64,000 nt of DNA from Dyadobacter bucti (GCF_005869225.1 NZ_SWFP01000010.1:1-64000); one strand, 5' to 3'. Shown: positions 45,370 through 55,000, counted from the first letter of the stretch. Notes: generated by a model not told the origin, from the letters alone. Numbers and translations are program-made.

Positions 45370-45825
45370 TTAAATATTTGGTAACCTCTTAGGCTTCAAC
45401 CAAAGTGATACAAGCTCTTTATCATCGTCTATAACTGCAACGCAATTCTTTATAAACTCAACTGCATTGCCTTTCTTTTCAGGGTTTCCAATACATACCC
45501 AACCTGTTTGAGTATTTACATACACTGGTAAATCTTCTTTGTTTACGCTATAAGAGCCAATCCCTCCTTCTAAATCATCTATAACTTTTAATATCCCTTT
45601 TTGACTTTCAGGAACTTTAAAGTTTGATTTCATTGATTTATTTAGACCACAAAATCCACTTAAATCAACTATTTTACTTTCAGAAGCTTGTAAAGCAATC
45701 TTATTTACTATTAACTCTACATCAATCCCTATACCTGTGTATTCCGTATAAAAAGAACATTCATCTTCAAGATATAGTAATTCTTGCTGTCCTATTTTAT
45801 TATTGTTTTCTATCAAAAATTTCAT
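45370..45825 (-). CDS. Putative immunity protein for orphan RHS tip 2
   Basis: A 151-residue cytoplasmic acidic protein with no recognised domain; alternating beta strands (QELLYLEDECSFYTEYTG, PVYVNTQTGWVCIGNPE) and a final EFIKNCVAVIDDDKELVSLWL. It starts 12 bases after the orphan tip at 45838, in the position an immunity gene takes in polymorphic toxin loci. Its composition is strongly A/T-rich compared with the RHS shell. Function is inferred from position only. Confidence 0.5.
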   Translation of the reverse strand: MKFLIENNNKIGQQELLYLEDECSFYTEYTGIGIDVELIVNKIALQASESKIVDLSGFCGLNKSMKSNFKVPESQKGILKVIDDLEGGIGSYSVNKEDLPVYVNTQTGWVCIGNPEKKGNAVEFIKNCVAVIDDDKELVSLWLKPKRLPNI

Positions 45826-45837
45826 GTTCGATCTATT

Positions 45838-46365
45838 TTAGTGCTTGAATAAAAAATGATAGATTGTATTTGTTTCAGGATTGATACCTAACTCAAATAT
45901 TCCTTTTGAACCTTGGAATGTACCCGGCACTTTCCAATTCATTCCAACTTTGAAGAAAGCATCAGGTACGCCCTTACCTGACTTCATAATATTAGTAATT
46001 GTGGATGGCGAATTTATATATGGACGTGTAGCAAGATTTTTAGCAACAGTCTTGGTAATAGTATATTCTCCTGCTTCTATTGCAGCTATTCCCCCCTTAG
46101 CGGCGACTGCCAGCCACCTAGCCCAAATCAACCCAATAAGCGGTTTGGCCAACCATTCTATCGGCTTCGCAAACGGTATTACGGCAAAATCGATAGTATG
46201 ATCACTTTCGATGCCATCGACCGCAGGAATTGGCTGTCCGGGTTGCCAGCTCGCTTCCTGCAAACGTGCATTTACACCGAATGGTTGTTTCGCTTCCGCC
46301 GCCCGGATATTCGGGGAATCAGACGAACCCCTCTTCTTGTCCCGCTCCTCTTGCTCGCGCAGCAC
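45838..46365 (-). pseudogene. Orphan RHS toxin tip 2
   Basis: A 175-residue frame with a GTG start at best; an upstream in-frame stop lies at 46381-46383. It has no RHS repeats, only a linker and a hydrophobic segment (EWLAKPLIGLIWARWLAVAA) leading into a C-terminal domain: RPYINSPSTITNIMKSGKGVPD, then WKVPGTFQGSKGIFELGINP and TNTIYHFLF (quoted in pieces). I recognise this ending from the tips of many RHS and CdiA-like toxins, but cannot name its enzymatic activity. Without a shell it is either a displaced spare tip or dead. Confidence 0.6.
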
Positions 46366-46426
46366 CTCCCTGAGATGGTACTATCCCCTTTCCTTGCAAT
46401 TCTCAAACACGTTCTTAAAACGATGA

Positions 46427-46444
46427 AGCCCCAAACTTGGGGCT
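46427..46444 (-). terminator. Hairpin ending the type-44 toxin/immunity unit
   Basis: AGCCCCAA pairs perfectly with TTGGGGCT around AC. On the minus strand it is followed by TCATCGTTTT, a short T-run. Confidence 0.5.
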
Positions 46445-46453
46445 CCATCTCTA

Positions 46454-46826
46454 TTACTGTAATAGCTTTTCTAATTTTTTAAAGGCTTCTTCTTTCTCCT
46501 TATCTTGATGGGGCTCTAAGAGAACATTCATTAATTGTTCTTCTGTTTCATAATCCCAGACAAAAATTCCTAACCATCCAAGCGCCCAAAAATCAATATT
46601 GCCACCTATCTTTTTTGAATTAAATTCCACTCGAATAAGAGAACCAAAATCACCGTTTACAATTGAAATTTGTAAAAAAATAGCTAATGGTGATTTTATG
46701 AATTGTTGATTTTGACCGACGCGGTATATATTTTAACAACTCACCGAAACCGACCGTAGCTAGAAAATTGGAGGGAACATATTCAGCCAAATTTTCTGGA
46801 CAGTTTGTGGTAGTAGCTTGGGACAT
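46454..46826 (-). pseudogene. Frameshifted immunity-like gene
   Basis: ATG at 46824-46826 opens MSQATTTNCPENLAEYVP onward, and the frame closes early at a TGA. A second frame carries on with GQNQQFIKSPLAIFL, then GGNIDFWALGWLGIFVWDYE and EEAFKKLEKLLQ to TAA at 46454. The join is near a run AAAATATATACC around 46729-46740, so a single-base indel broke the gene. Total length is 373 bases, which is not a multiple of three. The family is unknown. It is probably an immunity gene whose toxin is gone. Confidence 0.6.
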
Positions 46827-46844
46827 TTTTTTATTGCAAAATTG

Positions 46845-47339
46845 TTAATCACTACTCTTGCCTATATAGTATCCCCAATTTCTATTTATCTCTTTAAATG
46901 ATGGTTCGAATTTTTTTAATTTATTCTTATCGAAATGATATTCATCAAAGTAAATTAATATTTCATTGCTAACAGTTCTGAACTCAATTACCAAACCGTT
47001 TGGTGACTGGAAATTCCCTTTAACGTTTATAATATTATATTTCTTCATAAAAGCAAGCAGAAGATATAGCTCCTTCTCTTTTCTCTCGGTAATTTCAATG
47101 GAATTTACGATGTTTAGACGATGTTCTTTATTTATTTTAAAGTTATCGACAAAATATACTTTTTGGTCATTTTCAAATATATAGTATACTCCTCGATTTG
47201 AAATCGAGTATCCATTAAATTTTTTTACCATGCTTTCTTCCGTTACAATATCATGAAATAAATCTTGTGCATATTCATTTTTCTTTCGACATGAGAATGT
47301 AATAATAATTAACATCGACACATACAATATTTTTTGCAT
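46845..47339 (-). CDS. Putative immunity lipoprotein of the type-44-like tip
   Basis: A 164-residue protein with a lipoprotein-like start: hydrophobic MQKILYVSMLIIITFSC with Cys at 17, then RKKNEYAQ. The rest is A/T-rich in codon use, charged and mixed alpha/beta (SISNRGVYYIFENDQKVYFV, LYLLLAFMKKYNII). It starts 4 bases after the orphan tip stops at 47344, the place of an immunity gene. A membrane-anchored immunity protein would protect the periplasm, or the role may differ. Confidence 0.5.
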   Translation of the reverse strand: MQKILYVSMLIIITFSCRKKNEYAQDLFHDIVTEESMVKKFNGYSISNRGVYYIFENDQKVYFVDNFKINKEHRLNIVNSIEITERKEKELYLLLAFMKKYNIINVKGNFQSPNGLVIEFRTVSNEILIYFDEYHFDKNKLKKFEPSFKEINRNWGYYIGKSSD

Positions 47340-47343
47340 AGTT

Positions 47344-48243
47344 TTATTTGTTTGTTTTCCAAAAATATCCTTTTCGAATTGCTTTTTGGTCTTCTGGAGA
47401 ATCTCCGCCTAAGGTTACTCCGTAACCTTTTCCGTTTTGGCGTTTTGAATTAAAGAAGCCGTTTAACTCGGAACCAAACTCTACTGATCCGTAGTCAAAT
47501 CCTAATTTTTTCATTGCCAGCCCCCAGAGAAAATTACCTGCGTCGTAATTGTTATATGCTATATTTCCAGCTATGTACAATACATTATCGGTCTTTGAGT
47601 ATTGAGCTAAATATTGTACGAAATCCATGTCACCGTGTGCGAGTGATTTAATAAATGCATATGGATACCTGTATAAAATATTTTTTTGTCCATCAACACC
47701 AGATTTTTTCAAATAATATTTGGTCATTTTCGAAAATCTCAGATCAAGAGATAATTTACCCTTTTCGACCAATTTTGCGTCATTTTGATCATTGAAATTG
47801 AACCTTTCCAGGATCGTGCCCTCTTCATCTATCACGGATCCAGAATATTCGTTCTTACCATCTTCAACGGACCGGACGTATTTTCCATTTTTATCAAATT
47901 GGAGCTCGATATCCTCACTCGAGTTTTTTTTCTTTCCAATCCCAAGTTCATTTGCCAAAGCATCTTTGTCTTTTCCTGTATATCGGACCCTGTCGCCCAG
48001 GTCAGTTACATCCATACCGTCCGGATCAATCAGATTGATGGGATTGTTCAAAGTAAACGAATAACTCGAAACCGTTCCCATTTCTCCGCCAAAGCATCCA
48101 CCACACCCCACCTTCCCACTTCCGGCATATACATCCTGGCCCCGTAATCCAAATAGCCAGTTCCGACTTGCAGTTCTTTTTCGTTATACAAATACCTATT
48201 GACCCAGTTCTGGACTTGTGGTGGGGCACCGTCGCGGTTGATG
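47344..48243 (-). pseudogene. Orphan RHS core end with type-44-like toxin tip, frameshifted
   Basis: 48243-48096 encodes the end of the RHS core (INRDGAPPQVQNWVNRYLYN to PEVGRWGVVD). Then one A is missing in a run at 48081-48083, so DALAEK continues in another frame as MGTVSSYSFTLNNPINLIDP. The tip (about 150 residues) ends with NNYDAGNFLWGLAMKKLGF and GGDSPEDQKAIRKGYFW. The N-x-D-x-G-N-F and D-P-E-D-Q pieces resemble polymorphic toxin type 44, a predicted RNase. The tip reading frame itself (47344-48111) is intact. Confidence 0.65.
48096..48243. repeat. 148-bp RHS core-end repeat, displaced copy
   Basis: Matches 49516-49663 base for base except two differences (CCCGTAA for CCCATAA and CCTATTG for CCTGTTG). 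On the high-coordinate side similarity stops abruptly at 48243, where XRE-related DNA begins. Confidence 0.9.
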
Positions 48244-48262
48244 TGGGCTGGCTGAAGGGACG

Positions 48263-48530
48263 GTAATTTCAAAGCATCAAAGAGCGGCTGGCAGAAGTGC
48301 CTATCTGCTGCCATTGGTAAACTACGGATTTGCAAAGCGTATCGCCGACGCTTTGGGCGTGACGCTGGATTACCTGGTAGGCGAAGGACAAAGTGCTTCC
48401 CTGGACAAAAAAATTATTCAGCGGCTGCAAGCCATTGAACAATTGCCCGAAGATGAAAAGAAACCGTTTTTGCCCTGCTGGATGCCTTTATCAGGGATTT
48501 TAGAGCTAACAGCAATACGCGGTATAAGAC
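48263..48530 (+). pseudogene. Truncated, frameshifted XRE-family regulator
   Basis: The plus strand encodes KRIADALGVTLDYLVGEGQ, the last helices of an XRE helix-turn-helix domain, followed by KIIQRLQAIEQLPEDEKK. A missing A then shifts the frame; in the shifted frame it goes on TVFALLDAFIRDFRANSN. The N-terminal part is missing where the RHS core copy abuts. It is likely a remnant of a regulator, perhaps of an earlier mobile or toxin-antitoxin unit. Confidence 0.7.
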
Positions 48531-48562
48531 CTCAGTATCGAAGCCTTATACCGCAATAGAAC

Positions 48563-48838
48563 TTAATTTTGCTTTTCAAAATCATAAGGCGGAAGCTGTG
48601 CGCATTCCACGAAGTATGAATTTTTTTGTAAATCAAATTTGATTTTATTACCTAGTAATTCATTGACAGGCTGAACCAAATCTTCACTAATTTCATAAGC
48701 CATATACATCAAGGGGTCTTCATCTACTGGCTTAAATATTCTTTTTAATTCTACAAGGTCAATATAATCAATATTGATCTCTTCTTTTAGCCGTTCCGTT
48801 TTTCGATTATAAACGGTTATTGATCGTTCGATTTCCAT
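48563..48838 (-). CDS. Probable immunity protein to the colicin-E3-like tip
   Basis: A 91-residue acidic protein, the size of ImmE3 (about 84). It has DLVELKRIFKPVDEDPLMYMAYEIS and ends with KFDLQKNSYFVECAQ, a pattern I associate with small DUF7683-type proteins. The start is 11 bases after the RHS stop codon, so it is co-transcribed with its presumed toxin. The role is inferred from position, size and charge; direct similarity to ImmE3 is not clear by eye. Confidence 0.55.
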   Translation of the reverse strand: MEIERSITVYNRKTERLKEEINIDYIDLVELKRIFKPVDEDPLMYMAYEISEDLVQPVNELLGNKIKFDLQKNSYFVECAQLPPYDFEKQN

Positions 48839-48849
48839 TCTAATTCTTT

Positions 48850-51800
48850 TTAGTTTTGTGTGGTTCTACCCGGTTTAGCACTTTCTGGTTTAATTTGTCC
48901 AGTATTGGGATCCGCTGCCCCCTTATGAACTTTACCACTCTTATTATAGACTTCTACTTCTCCATGCTGAGAATCCCACTCTAAAATATCTCCATTTCTA
49001 TCTCTCCATCTAGCTCTGCCAGCTTTGGGGCTCACTTTTTCTGCATTTGGAAATCCAGGAAGTGTTTTAGGCGCTGGTGTATAATTTCTAACTTCTGGGC
49101 CCCTAAGTACATCACTTGGCACACCCAATCTTTCCAATAGCCTAGCAATTTCCTCAATTGCTGACGGCCTTTTGAGATAAGTATCAAGTTCACTGTAAAC
49201 AACCGGTATGAGCAAAGGTGCTGCTCTCGGTATCGTTGTTGGCGTTGGACCGGGCCTAAATGTTGGTGAAAAGGATCCCGGTAATATCATCGTCATGCTG
49301 GCCGATTGACTACTATTACTTTGTCCACATACTGTTGCCTCATTTGCACTTTGCGTTGCACTTGACCCATCATCAAAAACAATTACATCACCTTGTTTTA
49401 CTGGTTTGTTGGCATTTGCGCTTGAGGTATCCAAGCCAAAAGGGTCCATGTATAAAATAGGATTATTAAGTACATATGAATAACCCGAAACATCGTGGTT
49501 TTTCTCGGCCATAGGATCCACCACACCCCACCTTCCCACTTCCGGCATATACATCCTGGCCCCATAATCCAAATAGCCAGTTCCGACTTGCAGTTCTTTT
49601 TCGTTATACAAATACCTGTTGACCCAGTTCTGGACTTGTGGTGGGGCACCGTCGCGGTTGATGCTCAACCCAAAAGGATAGTAATCGGTTTTTTGCAAAA
49701 TCTTCCCCTTTTCGTCGAAAACAACACGGACATTGCCCAGGTGGTCTTTGAGGTAATAGTCAAAACACAGGGAATCTTTGCGGAAAACGGCCTGGGCGTC
49801 AGAAAGCGAAAGCCTTTTGAAAGCATTGGCCCCGTTGTACTCGAAGCCACCGGCATATTTGACCGTCAAGGTATCGGCCACATATTTATGTTTGGTGCCG
49901 GATGCATCGTAATCGTAGGCCAGCACGTTGGCACCGATGGTAACGGTCCTGGGCAGGTCCAGGTAGTTGTAGGTGATGGCAGCGCCCCGGTTGCCATCGG
50001 TGACCATGTTGCCGTTGCCGTCGTAACCATAGGCACTCATGCCATTCTTGACGCCCAGGCCGCTGCCCGAGCCGTCGCTGAGGGCCGAAAGCTGGTTGCC
50101 GGTGTAGGAATAGGCCAGGTTGTCGATGGCCCCGGCGGCCCCATTTCTAATGAGCGTCTTGATGTTGCCGTTTTTGTCGTAGGTGATGCCGCTTTCGGTT
50201 TCCTTGTAATTGAAAAGCCCGGAGCTGCCTGTTAACCTGCCCGCATTGTCGTAGCTGAAAGCGAGCCCTTGGGTGAAGGTGTCCTCGGCCTTCCCTGCCC
50301 ACTGTGCCTGGCTGATGTTGCCGTTGGTGTAGCTGTTGCCATTGGCATAGTCCAGGGCAATGTTGTAAAAAGAAGAATCCGCCCCGTTTTCCTTGATCTT
50401 GTAAAACGTTTTGGCCTCGGTCAGCCAGCCGCGGATGTTGTGGGTGTAGTTGGTGCGCCTGCGGAATTTGATGCCATCGTCGGAATGCTGCCATTTTTGG
50501 GAGAGCTGCCCCAAGGCATTGTAACGCTGGGCCAAAGTCACGGCCTCTTTCCCCTCGCCACCGACAGAAACTTTTTCTTTGACTTCCAGCAGCCTGTCGG
50601 CATGGTCGTAGGTGAAAGCTTGCAAATGTACCTGGATGCCGCCGACAAGTACCTGTTCGGTTTTCTGCTCTGAAACCACGGCAGCCAGGTCGTACTTATA
50701 AAGCATTGAGCTCCGCTCAATGGCCGCAGCGCCCAGATCGTGCAGCTGTTTGACGGCCTGCAAAGGTCGGTACTCGTTGTCATAATAAGTGACGCTGGTC
50801 AGCCAGCCGCCCGCCCCGCCGTTGCCCGGCAGTACCCTCGCGCGGCCGCCGGTAACATGCCCTTTGACCAAATTATTAAAAGCAGGGTAATAAACAGGTG
50901 AATAAGACAAGCCCGCTGCTTTTGAAAAAGCATAATCATCATAAAAAACAATTGTCAGCAGGTCGGCCTCAGTGGCATTGAGGGGCGCTGTTTTGTTGAG
51001 GGTATAGCCTGCCAAGGTCCCGTTGGCGCGGTCTTCATGGTGCTGGGTGCCTGCATCGACAACGCCCGCCCAGCTTTGACGGGTAGCGGCAGAGGCAATT
51101 TCCCCGGTAACGGCCGGCCGGTTCAGCGGGTCATATTTGGTGAAAGCCCACACGCCCCGGGCCAGATGGTTGGCATCGCGGGACAAAACGGGCCGGTCGT
51201 ACTGGTCGAATACCGTCTCCAAAAGGCCCGCACCGGGCAGTTTGCTGACAACCACCCGCCCCCTGTCATCATAACTGTACAGAAAAGCAAAATTGGCCGC
51301 ATTGGCATCGTCCTGGTACTGGGGCTGCAATACGGCGCGGAGCTGGCCCAGCTCGTCGTAAACATAGTAGGTGGCCAGTGTCACGGCCCCGGCAATGACG
51401 CGGCAGACCATTTGGCCCTGCCGGTCGGTGTACTCGCGGGTGACGTTGCCCTGTTCGTCGGTGATTTGCTTGCGGAAGAGCGTGCCTGCACCATAGCTGC
51501 CTTGCTGGGAAACCGTCAGCAGGATGTCGGCATTGGGGGCATAGTCATAGCGTTTGACTTCACCGGCCACATTGGAGCCCAGTACTACGGAGGCGGCAGC
51601 ACTTTTGCCGCCCGGTGCCTGGTTGCCGGTGGCCCTTCCCAGGGGGGATGCTTCAAAGAAGGTTTCCTGGTAGGCCCTCGACAGGTTGTCGGCTTTCAGG
51701 CCGGCAGTGTTGGCGGTGTAAAAGGCGGCCTGGGATGCCGCAGCCGCTGGCTGGAAACTGCCTCCCCCGCCAGTGACGGGGTAAGGCAAGTACTGCCTGG

Positions 51801-52056
51801 GCTCCCTGCCATACTCATCGTATTCGGCCGGGGCGACCATATCCGCGCCCGAGGGGCTTTGGCCTACCTGGACCGTCTGGACTGGCCTTGCCAGCCCGTC
51901 GAAGTACCGGACCTGTACCTGAACTTTGCCCACATCGTTGGGGTTGGCACCGGTTTGTTTGTAGGTGCGTGAAAGGACATAATTGCGCTCGCCGCTCTGG
52001 GCCAAGGCAGTCTGCAATGCTGCAAGGAACAGCAGGGATTTTAGAAAAAAATGCAT
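48850..52056 (-). CDS. RHS-repeat toxin with colicin-E3-type ribonuclease tip
   Basis: A 1068-residue protein: signal peptide (cut after LAQ, about 20); DUF6443-like N-terminus (RNYVLSRTYKQTG, QVRYFDGLARPVQTVQ); YD repeats about 150-780; core end about 810-876, with LNNPILYMDPFGLD closing the shell. The tip (about 985-1068) reads RARWRDRNGDILEWDSQHGEVEVY, quoted here as two joined motifs RARW and EWDSQHGEVE. This matches the cytotoxic domain of colicin E3, whose Asp, His and Glu catalytic residues map to D1028, H1031 and E1035. That domain cuts 16S rRNA near A1493. No T9SS domain on this protein. Confidence 0.85.
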   Translation of the reverse strand: MHFFLKSLLFLAALQTALAQSGERNYVLSRTYKQTGANPNDVGKVQVQVRYFDGLARPVQTVQVGQSPSGADMVAPAEYDEYGREPRQYLPYPVTGGGGSFQPAAAASQAAFYTANTAGLKADNLSRAYQETFFEASPLGRATGNQAPGGKSAAASVVLGSNVAGEVKRYDYAPNADILLTVSQQGSYGAGTLFRKQITDEQGNVTREYTDRQGQMVCRVIAGAVTLATYYVYDELGQLRAVLQPQYQDDANAANFAFLYSYDDRGRVVVSKLPGAGLLETVFDQYDRPVLSRDANHLARGVWAFTKYDPLNRPAVTGEIASAATRQSWAGVVDAGTQHHEDRANGTLAGYTLNKTAPLNATEADLLTIVFYDDYAFSKAAGLSYSPVYYPAFNNLVKGHVTGGRARVLPGNGGAGGWLTSVTYYDNEYRPLQAVKQLHDLGAAAIERSSMLYKYDLAAVVSEQKTEQVLVGGIQVHLQAFTYDHADRLLEVKEKVSVGGEGKEAVTLAQRYNALGQLSQKWQHSDDGIKFRRRTNYTHNIRGWLTEAKTFYKIKENGADSSFYNIALDYANGNSYTNGNISQAQWAGKAEDTFTQGLAFSYDNAGRLTGSSGLFNYKETESGITYDKNGNIKTLIRNGAAGAIDNLAYSYTGNQLSALSDGSGSGLGVKNGMSAYGYDGNGNMVTDGNRGAAITYNYLDLPRTVTIGANVLAYDYDASGTKHKYVADTLTVKYAGGFEYNGANAFKRLSLSDAQAVFRKDSLCFDYYLKDHLGNVRVVFDEKGKILQKTDYYPFGLSINRDGAPPQVQNWVNRYLYNEKELQVGTGYLDYGARMYMPEVGRWGVVDPMAEKNHDVSGYSYVLNNPILYMDPFGLDTSSANANKPVKQGDVIVFDDGSSATQSANEATVCGQSNSSQSASMTMILPGSFSPTFRPGPTPTTIPRAAPLLIPVVYSELDTYLKRPSAIEEIARLLERLGVPSDVLRGPEVRNYTPAPKTLPGFPNAEKVSPKAGRARWRDRNGDILEWDSQHGEVEVYNKSGKVHKGAADPNTGQIKPESAKPGRTTQN
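49516..49663. repeat. 148-bp RHS core-end repeat, intact copy
   Basis: The copy inside the functional RHS gene. It marks the boundary between the GC-rich conserved shell and the A/T-rich variable tip, and is the likely substrate for recombination that swaps tips. Confidence 0.9.
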
Positions 52057-52084
52057 GTGTGTATTTTTTATAAATGGAGGATAA

Positions 52085-55000
52085 CTACTGTTTTACAACG
52101 CGGTGGGTGGTTATGACGCCGCCCGCACGCGTAACCTTAATGACATACACGCCCACGGCCAGATGTGAAGTGCGGATTTCGCCCTGTTGCCCAGGGTGAA
52201 TATTTGATGTGTCATGCACCAGTTTCCCATATATGTCATAGATCTGCACCTGGTCGATACTTCCCTCTTCCAGCCGCAGATTCAGCTGTTCGCCCATGGT
52301 GATGGGGTTAGGATAAAGCATGATATCGTTTGGTTTGTCGAAGCTTAAGGCCTCGATTTTGCTGTAAGCAAATGTGCTGTCCAGGTCGGTCATTTTGAGG
52401 CGGTAAAGATTCTGTCCGCGTACAGGAAAGGCATCTGTAAATGAGTAATTGCGATTTGCGTTTTTTTCAACAATACTACCGGCCGGCCCATTGGTTTGGG
52501 CAGGAATGCTGCCAATCCTTTCCCACTGTTTTCCTGTTGTGCTGCGTTCAATTTCGAATTGGTCGCTGTTTAATTCTTCCGCTGTTTCCCATTGCAGAAA
52601 GGCTGTTTCAGTTTCTTTTCGGGCAGTAAATCGGATCAGTTTTACGGGCAGCGGTACTTCGGAGCTATCAGCAAGGAGTATCAGAGAAGCCGGATTTATC
52701 ACGCCGCTGATCGGTGCCAGCGGACCGCATGCGATATTCTGCCCAGCCTGATTGTAGCAAAATGAAGCCCGTAGTGCACCGCCGGCACTGTTGTCACGGA
52801 TGTTTATGAGCCTGTTGAATTCTTCGTATTCATAAAAAAGGACTTTTCCATTGGGATCGGTAACCGTTTCTACACCTACGAGTGGTTTATGAGTATAACC
52901 AATGCTTTGGGCAGGGGCATTTCCGTCACTTTCGGTTTTCTTTTTCAGCAGATCGGTGCTGCCGATGTCACCGGTTGTGAAATATTCCAGTTGGGTGATA
53001 TTGCCGCCTCGATCCTTGTATGTTAAGAGATTGCCGCGCTGATCATAAGATAAAAATGCTATGTCGGTGCTCGCAGCCTGCGCTGTGCCCAGTTTACTCT
53101 CCGCTGTCTGTGGCAGGTATAATTGCGGCGGATAAAGTGCATAGATGGTCTTATGCCATTTGACAGGGGTAAAAGTCTGGACATTCCCGCTCACAATAGC
53201 CAGCTGTGTGGCTGTCTCAACCGGAACCGAAATCATGTTTTTGCCAGTCATGGCAACTGAGACGGGATCAGCGAAGTCAAAAGGGTATTTAAATAGAGTT
53301 TCCAGCTGACGGTCGTATACCATTACCTGCTCAGCATTGATGGTAACCGGTACTTTGGCAGGGCCTGTCTTGCTGTCGGTGGTTACGATTTTGACCGGTT
53401 GCAGATATGTGCTGCTATAAGTATACTCCGAAACAGTCTGGGTAAAGTGGTTGAGGTCCCCATCCTGATCGTAGGTGATTTCCCTGCTGTCCTTCAGGCG
53501 GTTCCAGGCACTTTCTGTTTTGTAGCTAAGGCCGAAGGTGAATCCGTCCGTGGCTTTTACTTTGAAATGTGGAAACAACTTGTCGACAGTAGACTCGTAT
53601 GTGTTGATAATCGCCCTGACGGGTTTGTTCTGACCATTGTAATGGGTTTCATTGAGCAGGCTTCCGTTGAGGTAATGAACAATATTCGGCATACTGGCTT
53701 CCGTGACGGACTTGTTGTTCATAATAGGGCCGCTGTAAGGACTGCAGTTGAAGCTGCCGACACTATACAGAACCGGCTGCACCGCACAAGCAGGTTGCCC
53801 GCCGCCTTGTCCCCAGGCCATACAGAAAGTGGTGCTATTGGTAAGCTCAACCTTATTTTCGTACTGATAAGCCGAGTATCCGTTAGCGAGTCTTGTTGCC
53901 CCGTCGAAAGTGATCACTACATTATATCCAACCGGGTGCCCCTGTGCGCTGCTGCCCATCGGGTGGCGCGATGCAGAGGAGTAAAGCACGCCGCCGTCCA
54001 CCCATTCCATGAATGTGAGCGCGGCCATGAGCTTGCCGGTTTTTTGGGCAGTACCAGGGTCCTGGTATTCATACTGATTTTGTTTTTTCAAAGCCCCGTT
54101 GCTTTCCTTATGCTCAATCTTTTTGATGCGCGTTCCGCCGCCGGCCATCTCCACGCCTCCTATGAAGTCGTGCACATTCAGCACGGGTGTGACAGTATTC
54201 TGTATGCTGGCGTTGGTGAAAGTATTGGCTTCCCAGGTATAAGTTGTTTTGCCGCCTGACGGATAAGTGATGTCTGTGAGAGCATTGGCGGTGATAAAAG
54301 CAGCATTGGCATTACGGTCGGCGCCGGTCGACAATGCGGCTGGTAATTTGAATTGGGCGCCGCTCACCACCTGATCGGAGGGAAGGAGAGTGTTTCTGGT
54401 ATCATTGACGGTCGCTCCGTTGAAATAGCCCCAGTAATCCTGCTGGTAAGAATTTTTGTCGGGAAGGTTAACCGCACTATTGTACGCCAGCTGATAGGCT
54501 GGAAGTGTACTGGCCCCGCTTTTCTCCTGTACGCTGAGCAGCTTTAAGCGTTTTCTGACAACATCGGGCGCATTGCTGTTGCTATTGAAATAATCGTAGG
54601 TGAAAGCCGTGGTTTTCACAATAGTTCCGCCGGGTGTCTGGACTTCTATCCGGTCGAGTTTTAAACTGCCGGCAGGGCGGTCAGAGCGGCTGCTACGGAA
54701 AAATTTAACTTTGCCATTTGTAAAAACGATCTCGTCCAGCAACACCTCCTGACTGAGTACTTCCGAAACCCGCCACCGGAAATTGGGATCGCTGTCAGGA
54801 CCATTATTGGTGCTGTAAAATGTTTCTGTTCCCGTTGGCAGCTGCCCAACATAGGGGCCGGTGGTGTATGAAAAAGTAATGGCATCTGCCGCACTCCTGT
54901 TTGCAGATTTTATTTTAGTAACATACCAGGCACCGACGTGCTCGACGGCCGCAGAGGTATAAAGCGGACCACCGTATTCCACCACATTCTGGAATTTGAC

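Noticed and set aside
48026..48229. Separate small gene over the displaced core repeat
   Set aside because: It is an alternative frame of the RHS core copy, and the same alternative frame occurs at 49398-49649.
49495..50235. 246-codon plus-strand ORF over the RHS core
   Set aside because: Antisense shadow of the YD repeats; low-complexity Val/Gly composition.
51037..51972. 311-codon plus-strand ORF over the RHS gene
   Set aside because: It is antisense to a clearly coding GC-rich RHS region and has no family features.
53399..54259. 286-codon plus-strand ORF within the T9SS YD-repeat gene
   Set aside because: Antisense shadow of a well-supported coding region.
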